A stretch of DNA of 64,000 bases. It comes from Amoebophrya sp. A120. Its lineage: Eukaryota > Sar > Dinophyceae > Syndiniales > Amoebophryaceae. Location of the stretch: NCBI GenBank assembly GCA_905178155.1, contig CAJINV010000012.1, forward strand, positions 62,001 through 126,000, written 5' to 3'. Shown here one piece after another: positions 21,706-33,700 of this stretch; within the stretch, counting starts at the first letter, position 1; the number at the start of each line of letters is the position of its first letter. A program made the translations under genes and the position numbers. The notes below the pieces were generated by a model. It did no database searches, was not told where the DNA came from, and saw only the letters and a program-made list of their open reading frames with translations.

Positions 21706-24700
21706 TCAGGCTCTTTTAAAGGCGAGATTCTGCAAAGCCTTTTTGGTCTGCTTTTTCTTTTGTTTCTGCGCTTGGTTCTGAGCGTCGGGATTCTGCATCG
21801 AGCTGCTACTCGCGCCACTACTGGATGCACCTGCCCCAACATGCCCTGGATTCACCTGCCCCCCCGGTCCGACGGTGTGCCACCCCTGCTGCTGCAGGGG
21901 GACCGATCTGGAGGGCTTGGGCCGGTTTTGGGTGGAGGATGAGGAAGCTGCTGTTGCTGTACTAGTACTACCGGCATTGTAGTTATTCTGCGGAGGATAT
22001 CAACAGGAAAAATCCTCCCTCCCCGTATCAAGATGGCGAAACGTCTGACGCTAGATTCGCGCACACAAATCCGATTTGTCTTGCAGTAAGGCAGCGTAGC
22101 CAGATCCTCGGCCTAAGTAGGGGCGTTCGGGTCTAGCTGCTTAGCATTACAAACGGCCGCCCCCTAGGCGCAACAGCATGCCAAATCGCTTCCATAGTGG
22201 CGCCGAAACCTCTGCGCTTGTCTTCTTGCAAGACAGACGCGATTTGTGGTCTCAAATCAGCAACGCAAATTTTCGGAAACATGCCTTGTCGATATGGGGA
22301 GGGAGGATTTTTCCTTACAATAGAGGACCTCTTGATGAGGAAGAAGATGCACCAGCTCCACCACGACCAGTGTTGTACTGCGCGCTATTGACATTTCCTC
22401 GCGGTGAATTATACACCCCGCCGGCGCCGCTACCAGCGTAAAGAGACTGCCCCAGGGTCGGGAACGCGGCTGGATCCTGGTTATTTCCTCTCAACATCAT
22501 GGAGCTACTAGAGCTACCCGCAGCAGTGGTACCACCACCGCCTCCAGAGCCTGTCTTTGTTTCCTCTGGCGGGACGGGTTTTTTGCCCTCTTTGTGCACC
22601 AGATAGCGGTGGCTCAAGTAATCGTACTCCGTACCGAACAGACAGGTTTTCATGTGCCAACACTTCACCTCGGTGCAAACAAAGTGGTTCGCTTCGTAGT
22701 GGTAATAGAGGAAATCGTAGTTCTGGAACCAGACATTTGTGGTGACCCCTTCCTTGTCGCACTGTATGCACTTTTCGTGGCAGTCTCGCAAATGCTTCTG
22801 CGCTTCCGTGGTGGAGTAGAAGTAGCCCACGCGACTGAAGTCGCAGAACTTGCACAAAACGTGCTGCTCTTCCATGTGTTTTTCCAACTCCGACAGGCTC
22901 GAACCACCAGCAATCGGCTTCCGCGGGTCGTACTTGGGCAAAAGCATCGGAAACTCATTCTGGTGGGTGAGGCACAAATGGCAGACAGTCTCCTGCCCAA
23001 AGTTGTCGTGCTGGTTGCGCATGTGTTTCGACAGTGTTAGTCGCTTTCGCTGTTGCTCAAGCTTATCGACGTCCTCGCATATGATATTGTTATCTGCGTC
23101 TTGCGAGCTGTTATAGTTTCCAGGTGAGCTGCCCGTGGCTGCAGCTGCATTGGCGTAAGTAGAAGATGCTCCTTGTTTTTCCTTTCCCTTTCTCTTTCCG
23201 TTCTTTCCACCAGCATTTTCCTCATTCCCAGTGTTCTCTCCGGAGGTGGTGTTCTGCCACTTGCAGTTCGCGATGGGGCAGAGGTTAAAATTGACCAACT
23301 TTTTAAAAAAACCCACGTTTGGCTCGTAGTCGCTGCCCTGCACTAAGTGCACGAAGCACTCTAAGGAATCCTCCCAGCGGATCAAATGCAAAAATGTCTG
23401 GGTCTGGAAGAATGCGCGATTTGTCATGCTGCTTTTCCATGACCCATGAGGTCTGGAATGCAGGACCTAGCGTGACAGATTCTGCGGGACCTTTCTCATG
23501 CCTATCCTGCATGAGAAACTCCCTCCCGACTTGGTCAAAACTGGACGACTTTTGGTAATCATGCAACACAGATTTTTGCATGCTGCAGATTTAGCATGAC
23601 AAGTTCCAATCTTCCAGACCCAGACATTTTTACATTTGATACAGCGGAGCTTCGCGTGCAGAGAGAATGGCTTGTTGTCCCCGCCGTCGGCCGGGTAGAT
23701 TTTGAAACTGGTGCGTATGCATTGCAAAAGTATCGTACTAGTACAATTTGCATTACAAATTTGCTCAGCATGAGAGCTGGATTTTGTCATGCTGTTCTAC
23801 CATAAGGACAAGACTTGTCATGCATAATCGCAATTAGTACAAGCAAAATACTTTTGCACAGGATAGTGTAGTTCCAGTCCTGCTTGTCTTTGTCGAGAAG
23901 CAAATCGTATTTCGGATTCGACAAGACGACCGGATTGTCCATGTCCTTCACCTCTTTGAAGCACAGCGGGCACTCGTTTTTCCGCAGAATAAACTTGTGC
24001 TTCAGAAAGCAAATCGCGCACACCTGCGGGAAGTGGTTGCAGCTAAAAAAAGCGAAGAAGGAAGTGAGGTTCTCGTGCTCACCGCAGCACAGGTGACAAA
24101 CCGGCGAATCGTTGGATTTGCTGGACGTGCTACTATACCGGCGGTAGGAGGGAAGGAGGTTTGCGGGTTCTTTAGGGGTGGGGAGGGGAGCAGTGGATTT
24201 GTTTATGTTTTGCATCATGGCGTTTTCATTTTTACGCATGGCATTAGTTTTTGATGTCCCATTCTTTCCGACCCCGTCTGGGCGACGTTCTAGGCCTCGC
24301 CCTTGGCTGGTAGACGACGCCGAGCTGCTGGCACTGCTCGTTCTTCGGAGCGGCGGGGCGAATACTTCGGCCTGCTGCTGCTGTGCCGCGGCTCCGCTAT
24401 TACCGCGCTGCGACGAGAGAGGGAACCCCTGCTGCATTGGGCTTGGCGCAGCACTGGAGCTTTGCGTCTGCTCCTCCCTCGCAGAATCGTACTGGTCGCC
24501 GTCGCTGTCAGAGTTGTTAATATCTCCGCGATTATACGACGGCCGGCCGCTCGACGGCACCACGTCCTCAAAGCTGCTGGCCCTGGTTCCGGTTGTCGTT
24601 CGTTGCATCGTCGAAATACCGACCGCCTTCTTCTTCTGTTGCTTCCTCCGCTCCTCGTTGGCCATTCTGAGTTCTTCTTCTTGCAAGTGGGCCGCCAGCT

Positions 24701-27700
24701 GCGCGTCTGCGTCAGCGACAGGACCGGAAGACATTATCCTAAGGAAAAACGTCCCCAACCCATAGTCAAGTTGGGAATCTAGCAACACAAATCGAGAAGT
24801 TTTGGGAGCTGTGCATGACAAGCTTCCATCTGCAGTGTAGTGCTGGTTGGCAAGGGAAGCCGCATCAGAAAGCCACTTTCTCATCCTCATCCTGTTTACA
24901 GCATTACAAATTTCAAAACACGATTGGAAATGCCTCCCATGGAGCTGCGCATTACAAATGTTCGTGTCATTGCGCATTTGCATGACAACCCTGGGGTGGG
25001 GATGTTTTTACTTCGGATAGACATGCCCTCTTGTTCGCCTTCCGCACCAGCGGGGTCGTGCTTTGCTCCATTATGTTGACCGGCATAATCTTTCATGTTC
25101 TTGGCAGGAGTAGCTTTATTTAATGGCGGTTTCTTTTTCTTCTTGCCTCCGCCGGAAACCCCCGCGTTCTTGCCCTGATCCAGCTGGTCCGCCTGTTTCT
25201 TCATGTAAACGTGAAAACCCTCCTCCTCCACCAAGCCGGAGGATTTCAATATCCCCTCCGTCGTCTCTGTGTCGTCGTGGTAGTTATGCTGTGTAGTTGT
25301 TGTATTACCTCCACCTCCCCGGGACGAGGAAGAGGTCGCCGCAGAGGCCGTTTGCTGGTCCACGCGGATCATGCCCCGAATCATCTCTCGGTAGGCTTCG
25401 TCCTCAGTTCGGTCGTTCTGCTTTTTATTTACAGCTGTAGACGAGGAAGAAGAAGCAGCTCCCGTTCCCCCTCCTTGCAGATAGTTCTGATTCGTATCTG
25501 ACGATGCAGTCTTCTTGTTTTTCCCAGCAAAAAACGCACTTGTCATCGCCGACTCGATATCAAATGTAAAAATGTCTGGGTCTGGAAGATTGCCGGGTTT
25601 GTCATGCATATTTTGAATGATCCACGATGTCTGTGATGCATGCCCTAGCATCACAGATTTTTAGAGTACTTTGTGATGCCTCTACCGCATGAGAAATGCC
25701 CTCTCCACGTAGCACAAACTGGAGTCCTTTTGCTGGTCATGCAATACAAATTTTTTTAGAATCCAGAGACAGCATTACAAGTTTAGAATCTTCCAGACCC
25801 AGACACTTTTACATTTGATACTCGAACATGCCGCCAATGGTGCCCAAGCCAAGCCCAGCGCGCACCACCGCATCTCTTTCTTCCTCCAGAATTCCCCGCT
25901 TGTTCTTCATCATCTGCATAGTACTTGAAGTCGCAGAGGAACCTCCCGATGGCATCATGCCGGACGGCGTGTCACCTCCCGTCGCAGGGGATGATCCGAT
26001 ATTCGCCAGCACCTCCTGTTCCTGTTTCTTCAGCCGGTCTTCTTTCGCTTTTCGGATTTTCTTATGATCTGCAAAAGTATCGCACTCGTATAAATGCATA
26101 AACAAATTTCCTCAGCATGAGAGATAAAATTTCTAATGCTAATGTACCTTAAGAAAAAGATTTGCAACGCATGATTGCAATACGAGTGCGATACTTTTGC
26201 ACAGGATACTTCTCCTTGCGATCCAGCTTTGCCTGCTCCAGCTGTTTCTCGCGAAGTTCTTCCTTCTGCTTCTGCAAAGCCTGCTGCTTTTCCTTCTCTT
26301 TTCGCTTCTGTTCTAGTTCCTGCTCCCGCTTCGCCTGCTCTTGCTTCCGCTTTTCAAGGATTTCTTGCTTCTGCTTTTCTAATATGGAGCGCAAAAGTAT
26401 CGCAGTCGTAGTTGTAATTGCAGTCATGCATTACAAATCTTTTTCTGAAGGCAAATCCGCATTACAAATCGAATTTATGATGCTAAGGAAATTTCAATTT
26501 GTAATGCAATTGATACTAGTAAGTACGATGGTTTTGCAGTTCATATCTAATTTTTCTTCCTCCTTCGCCTTCCTCTCCTGTTCCAACTTCTCTTTCGCCA
26601 CAGCCCGCTGCCGGTTCTTCTCCTGCTGCGGTATCCTGAGGAAAAACGTCCCCACACCGGAGTCAAGTTGGGAAATCTGCTAGACAAATCAAGCAGCTTT
26701 GGTTGTTTCGCATGACAGGCTTGCCCTCGTAGTGTGATCCTGTTTAGCTAGTTAAGCTAGCAGCATCACAGATCTCGCATATCATGCTGATTGTCGCATC
26801 CCAAATCCCAAAACACGAATACAGCATGCTTCTCATGGGACTGGCTCCGCATGATCATCATCATCATCATGTAGTGGACACCCGCTCCCGGCGCCACAGG
26901 TCAAGGATCCCCTCCCCGGGGGGTGGGCGAGGAAGCACTTTCGGCGACCTCATCATACAAAAGCCGAGCGCTACCACGGCAAGTCGCCCCAAGAAAAGTA
27001 CCAACCAGTCGGGAGCTACCCACCACACCTGATCGGCACAGCCCGGCCAGCAAGCCGGGCGCGACAGCCCAACATACAGAACGATCCAGGACCCGACCCA
27101 TTTTACGCCTTACGTTTTTGTTCTCACGGAAGAGACGACGCACCCCTTTGGGTTAAGGGGCGAGACTCTCCCCTAAGCCGCAACCCCGCCCAGACAGGGG
27201 AGGCTGGACCGTTTGTGCCTTACCTGCGGCACGGGCGAACAGGGCAATTGCACAGACCACAGTTGTCAAACCATCGACCAGTTGTTTGTCGCTGCTGACC
27301 GGCAACCCTCCTGGGGCACAGCGACAACTTAAAGGCTTAGTTTGTGCATGGCAGTCATAGTGCAGCCTTGTTCTGCAACAGAAGCAAAGGGTGGGAGGGG
27401 GGACTGGGGTCGTAAACCGGATTCGTCTCGGAGCTTACCACTTAAGGGTGACCGGCAATCCCCTTCATACATAGTGACCCGGTGCCCTTCGATGTTCATT
27501 CTTGTTGCCACCGCTTTGCTTCTGTTGCAGAACACGACATGATCAGCAGGCGCTGTATCGTCCGCCGAACACAAATACGGTCTCGCGACTGAGGCGAACT
27601 CGACTGCCTAGGCAGCGAAGAGCAGGAGCTAAAGCGCCCGCTAATGTTACACTTCTGCTTTTGTTTTTTTTCTTGTCTTACAGTCAGCTCATCGAGAAAA

Positions 27701-30700
27701 GGAAAGGCTGAGTGTTGCAATTTGAATGTGTCGAATTTCAGTGGTTCAGAGTGTTGCTCTTGCCTAGCGCAGGCACTGACGCAGCTGGACGCCGAGTATT
27801 TACTCTACTCGAAATCCTCCTTCTTCCTGCCTGTAACCCTACGCAACATCTCACCCCAACTCCTGGGTGAAAGCTGTTCGCACTCCAGCCTGTCCCCCCT
27901 CGTTTCTTGTTGATCCGCGCTGTGGGCTGGCTCCATCAGATGGACGACATCCAGGAGCCTCTGGAACTTTCCCACCCCTACCCCGAAGGGCTCCCCAAAG
28001 GGTTTCGCCTGCTTTGCCGGTTCTGCAGGGCCCTGCGTCTGCTCGACAGAAGCCGCCACCCCCTTGTTCTTTTGCGCTTCCTGTTGCGCTGGCAGCTGCC
28101 TCGTGCCAAACTCCTTTGCGAGAGGGGGGGCCGCCTCGGCAACTCCCTGCTTGATGTCCCGGCTGTGACTTCTCGGCCCACTGCTGGGATCAGTGCGCCG
28201 GGCGCTGACTGCCTGTCCTCCCTCTTCCCCTAAAGCAGTAGCATCCCCGCACACTGTTGCGTCCGCCTCTCGCTCTTGGTCTCTGTCCGCACTTGCGCTA
28301 GCGCTCCCTCTTGCCAGCTCGTTCGAGCTGCTCCCTGTGCCCCTTGGGCTCCCCACCTGAAACCTTTTGCGCTCGCTTCTCGTGAGCTGGTCGTACCTTT
28401 TGTGCGCTATCGAGGAGGACGAGGAAGCCGCGTGCCCTACTTGGGGGGCGCCAGCAGCCTCACTTCCTCTACAGGTCCGGCCAGCCGACGCTGAGGCCTT
28501 AGCACCATTATTCTTTGACTTCCCCAAATCCTTACCAAGCTCGCGGCATAACGCGAGGCAGTCGGCTCCCATGTGGAACTTGCGCAATGGATCAACGACT
28601 GCGGTCCCGCAATTAATTTTCGGATCTTTCTGGGTGTCTACAGCCTGACTCACACTCTGCCTGTCAGGAGCTTCTTGGTCCCCGGCCTCCCCAACTTTGC
28701 CCTCCTCGTGCGCCCGACCGCCCTGTACCTCAGTACATCCTTCATCCTGTTTCGCTTCCTGCCCTTGTGACAATCCTAGGCACTCGTCTAGATAAAGAGT
28801 GCGCTCCGTGCGGTTCATCTTCGGCCAATCGCGGACCGGGGGGAACTTATACATATCCGCGCCGAACTCGTAGACGGGCCACGTTGTGTAGCAGTTGTCA
28901 TGCTGTGCTACATTGACTATCTGCAGCGGGACCATGTGCATCGGGAGCGATGGATCGACTGACATGAAATCCCTTTCGTGGTTCGGAAGTACTTCTTTGC
29001 GAATTTCGTACCCAAGGGCCTGCGCCCCTTCTAGTGCTTCTACCAGGCTTAGCACTATGCCGCGGCCCTGTCTGAGTGGGCCACGAGTGTTCGCCTGTAG
29101 CCTCTTGAAGTCAGAAAGCTCGACACCTACTCTCCGAATCCCGTGGCAGTGCTGCGTGACAAACTGCAGCAACGTGAGCGCATTGTTAACATAAGCGAGG
29201 AATCTCCTCTCTTGCCGACGAACTTCAGTCTTCAGATGTTCCATCTTCGTTTTGCATTGCGCGAATACTTTCCCCGTGCCTCTCTCGACGCAAACCGTCG
29301 CGGACAAGTCCGAGGATGCCCGGATCTCGTAGACGGGCAAACCCGATGGCATCCTTCCCCGCCCCATCGTGCGATCCCTAACAAAGCCTGCAACCCTGAG
29401 ATCGCTTCGATGAGATATTCTTGTAGCCGCTCCTTCGACTAGAGCCTGCACAAGAGCAATGTCCGCCTGAGCTTGCTCCTTCAGGTCTTCTTTGTCGCCA
29501 TGCCTCACCCCTTGCTCGCCAGACCCCAACACTTTGACCGGGTAGACTGCTTTGGGAAGAAGAAAGTCCATGTCTGTCAAAATACTGGACTGGCACGCAC
29601 TCCGTAGCAGCTTAATGCTCAGAACAAACGGATCAAGCAACGCCAAGCAGTTTTCAGAGAAGATCACTCTGTAAAAGCACTGCGGCTGCAGCTGTGCCTT
29701 TGCCGTTAGCTCAACCCACGCCCGCTTGGAAAAGCCCAATGTCTCAGCTATTGCTGTAGCCATGTCCATCAGTAGGTCTGCCCACTCTGATGGCTGCAAA
29801 ATCACCTGCATCAGCGGGAGGAGGTACAAGAGGCCCGAGAGATAGAACATGACTACCAACCGCCTCAACTCTTCCCCGGCCATTTCCTTCTGGCTCGCCA
29901 TCACTTTCGCCGCAAGGTGCTGGCCCAACCCTATCGCGCTTGTGATCTGGCCCTGTGTCGCTGCCCGTTGTTCGTCAATTCCCTGGAGCGTAATTACTGC
30001 CCCTAAGATCCGCGTGGCCCTTTTGCGCAGAAGCTGGATGCCGAAAGGGGAGAACGCATTCAACAATGCCCACGCTTCTACTTCCTGCTCTGTGCAGAGT
30101 AGTTCGCATTTGGCCGGCGACATGAACTGGCCTTCACTAATATACATCCTGCGATATACTTGCGAAACTTGCTGCAAAATCCAGTGCACTGCCTGTCTAT
30201 CACACTTGTGATAGCGCAGGCAGATGGTGCCGTCATCGATAAATTGAACCGCAGTAGCACTGCGGGGCTTCGCTGCCTTCTGTGGGTCCTTCAACTTACC
30301 GCCCTGGTGCTCAAAACGCACTCTCCCTCTGTTTTTGTCTTCTCTCGTCTGCGTCGCTACCCTTCTGAAGCCAGTGGACTGGCCTCCATTTGTGCTCTCG
30401 TCAAAGTACACCTCATCCACTTCTGTGCGGACGTCGTATTTCTGGAAAGACGTATCAACGTCGTCACTGCAGCTGTAGCGCTTCTCTACAGCGCCGCGCA
30501 TCTTCTGCGCGAGTTTCCTCAGCTCCGCATCCGGAACAACTCGGCCCTTCTCGTTGAAGCAGCTCTGTAAAAACTTTGCCACTTCATGCACTGCTGGCAT
30601 GAAGAGGAGACTGCCGCACATCATAGTGTCGACACTCCCTTGTATCATGTCATGATGTGCCGCGATCTCCCCGAAAATCTCGCCGTTTCTCAGGTAGAGT

Positions 30701-33700
30701 TTCTTCGAGTACGTGGTGACAAATATGAGCTTGATGACCACTGGGTGGATGCGAGCACCTCTAAGCACCCTCACCGCGCTACAAACCGAGATATTATTGA
30801 AGAAGTTCGCTGCGTCGACCCCTATGAGGCAAGTGGGCCACTCTCTCTCCTCGTCCGAGAGCAGGCCTGCCTGCTCGCTCTCTTGGCTCCGCGCCGTCGC
30901 GCCACTACTTGACCCCTCTACACCCTGCTCCTGGCGCGGTTCGCTTAACTGTGGCGCGCCCTCCATCTCTATGCCGAAACTACCCTCCTCGTGCAAAGAG
31001 AGTTTCCCTGTGTCGCCTGTCTTCGAATTCTTCTTGACCCCTTGCGCAGCACCTACTTTCGCGCTGCCTTTTGCCTTTCTCTTGGTTGTCCTCTTTGCTT
31101 TCCTTGAGCCCGCCTTTTTCCCTTTTTTCTCAAGTTTGAGAAATTTCCGTGGCTCCACGTCAAGTTTCCTGCTCCATGGATCTTGGAGCTCGTCTGGATA
31201 GATAGTGCCCAAAATTTCCAATGCTGTCACAACACTGGAGGCCCCCGGTTTGCCACCCGCCCCTGCAGGTGTGTACTTGTCCCCCAGATCCGCTACTCTG
31301 GAGCTAATGAAGATCAGATAAGAGAGTAGGAGCCGATAGCATGGAGTGCCCTTAATGACAGTCCTCAGCTTCCTTATGTCACTTCCAAGGCCTTTTGCCA
31401 GAAGCTCTACTTGCAGGGTGGTCAGGAGTGGGTGGATCACCTGTTCGCTATCTCTCAGCCAGGGCTCGAACTTCATAGTCCTTACTTTCTTCAAGAACGA
31501 CGTGTAGCCCTCAGCCAATTTGTCCAACTGCTTCATTCCTAACCCTTGGAATGCTTTGACTCGCATTCCATCCGCGCCCCCTGCTTCGTTATTGATTCGC
31601 TTCAGATGAGCCTTTAAATCTCGGCCGGTAATTACGATGTCCGGGACAAATTCAGCAGCTTGCGTAAGCTCGCGGAGGGCAGTCGCGAACTCTTCGCGAC
31701 TAAAAGTATGGCGCTTTCCGGCCTCAAGGCGAGTGTGCTGATTTTTTGACAAATGAAATTCCGCCACTTTCACTGCGCATTCTTCTGCTCCATATATGTA
31801 GACTGGAGCTGTCTCCGAACCTATATTCAGGAAGGATTGTTCGCCTGCAGCCGCGCCACGTTGCGCCCCGCAAACTTGCAGCTTTGCAGCTTTCGCTCTT
31901 TTGTACTGGTTATCCATCTGCTGGGGGTCGCAGTCTTGCTCAAACGACTTAGCCCATCTGTCAGCAGTTTCCTTAGCTTCCCTCGCTAGCCATTGCATAT
32001 CCTCTTCTACGTTCGCTACTTCTTTGCCGAGGATAACTCCGCCCTTTCTGACTTTCCCGAGCCCCTTCTTGCCTTTTGCCGCCCAGACGCCTTTCGCGCC
32101 TTTTCCTTTCACCTTACTTCTTCCCCCTTTGCCCACCCCCTTCTGTTTGTGAGCGAACCTCTCGGGCCTTGCTCGCTCAAAGAGTTTCTGCAAGTTCTTG
32201 GGCATCTCAGCCGGAATGGGGGCGATGAGTTTTTCATCCACCAATACCTCTTGCATCCATGTCTCCGCCCGATGCAGACCTTCTTTCACCAGATCTGGCA
32301 TCTCTTTCCCCTCGAAAGCTTGCTGCAAAGCCTCGACTTTGTGCGTGCCCCGTGGCCATGCGGTTATCATCGGGAAAGGGATCGCCTTTTCAAAGTTGTT
32401 CTTTCCCTTGTAGATTGCCACTCTATTTTTCGCCGACGGCCCTGCGGGTATCCTTTCTGCATAGGTTGCGTTGAATTCCAGCCCAGTTCCTGTCTGCAAA
32501 CCTGTCTTTTCTCTCGCCATCTGCTCGAGGACAGCTTCAAACTTCCGCAAAGCCGCCCAATGCGGCCGCCACACTACATCCAACACCAACGCTAAATGGT
32601 CCGCTTCTTCTTCTTGCGGGTGTTTGAACTTGTCAAGCATCTCACACACCCCGTCGGGGCTGTTGGCGACCTTCATCCTTTGCAGTTTTGGCTCTTCAAA
32701 GATGCTCGCATGGTTTGCCCCGACCGCCACGAAATCAATCGCCCTGCGCGAAGATCCTTTGTAGCATGTCGGCCCACATGTGTCCAGCACCACTGCAAAT
32801 TCGTTCACTATCTCCGCGATCGGCGTCAAGATTTCTTGGAAAAGAATCTCCCCTATAGTGCTCTCATAAACGAAGCCAACTAGCCCGCCAGCACTAATCT
32901 GATACTCGCAGTTGACATCACCCGAAAAGATCACAAGAGAAGCCGCAAACAGTAGCTCAGACATCTCTTCCCAAGCCCGTTGCACCTGCTTCCTGATGTG
33001 TGCCCTTTTGCACTCATCGTTCTGGCGCACCGTTCTTCCTGGTCGGTAGAAGGAGATCGAGACTGCATAGTCCTCGCCCATCTCTGCCGTGATCCAGAGA
33101 ACTATGTCATTCTTATCGACTAACTCCTTCTGAACATAGAGGCCCTCTGTGTGGAGTGTAGTAATTTCAAACCGCAGCTGCCTCTTGGGAAGTTTCCTCA
33201 CCTTGTTGCAGTGAAAGTGAAAGCAACCCCCTGCAAAAATGGACGCAGACTTCTTCCGCATATCAGTGGCGGTTGACACGTGCACCCTTGGCTTTCTCGT
33301 CATTTCGACGTGGTCGAACCTAGCCTGTTTCGCTGTTATATTAGGCGCCTTCAGTTCATTGCCCGCACCCTGTGAGCACTTGCTGAACTTTGTAGCGTTC
33401 AGTAGTCTGGCACTGTTCTTGGTTAGGAAGCCATTTACGTTCCACGCCATATGGCGCGTTAACTTTGGTGGCGTCTCTTCCACGACTTCCAGCACTTCGT
33501 CGTCGCCCATACATTGGAGCGCCTGGCTCCACAGCGACATCGCCGCGCACAGACTTACTATAAATCGCTGCAGTAGTCGCATTTTCCTTCTTGAAAGTGC
33601 CTCCTTTTAGAAGGAAGACCCCCTACTTCCCCCAACCTCCTGCAACGGCAGGACCCTCCTTCTTGTGTGTCCTTGCAGGCTTAACTTCTACCCCCCCTCA

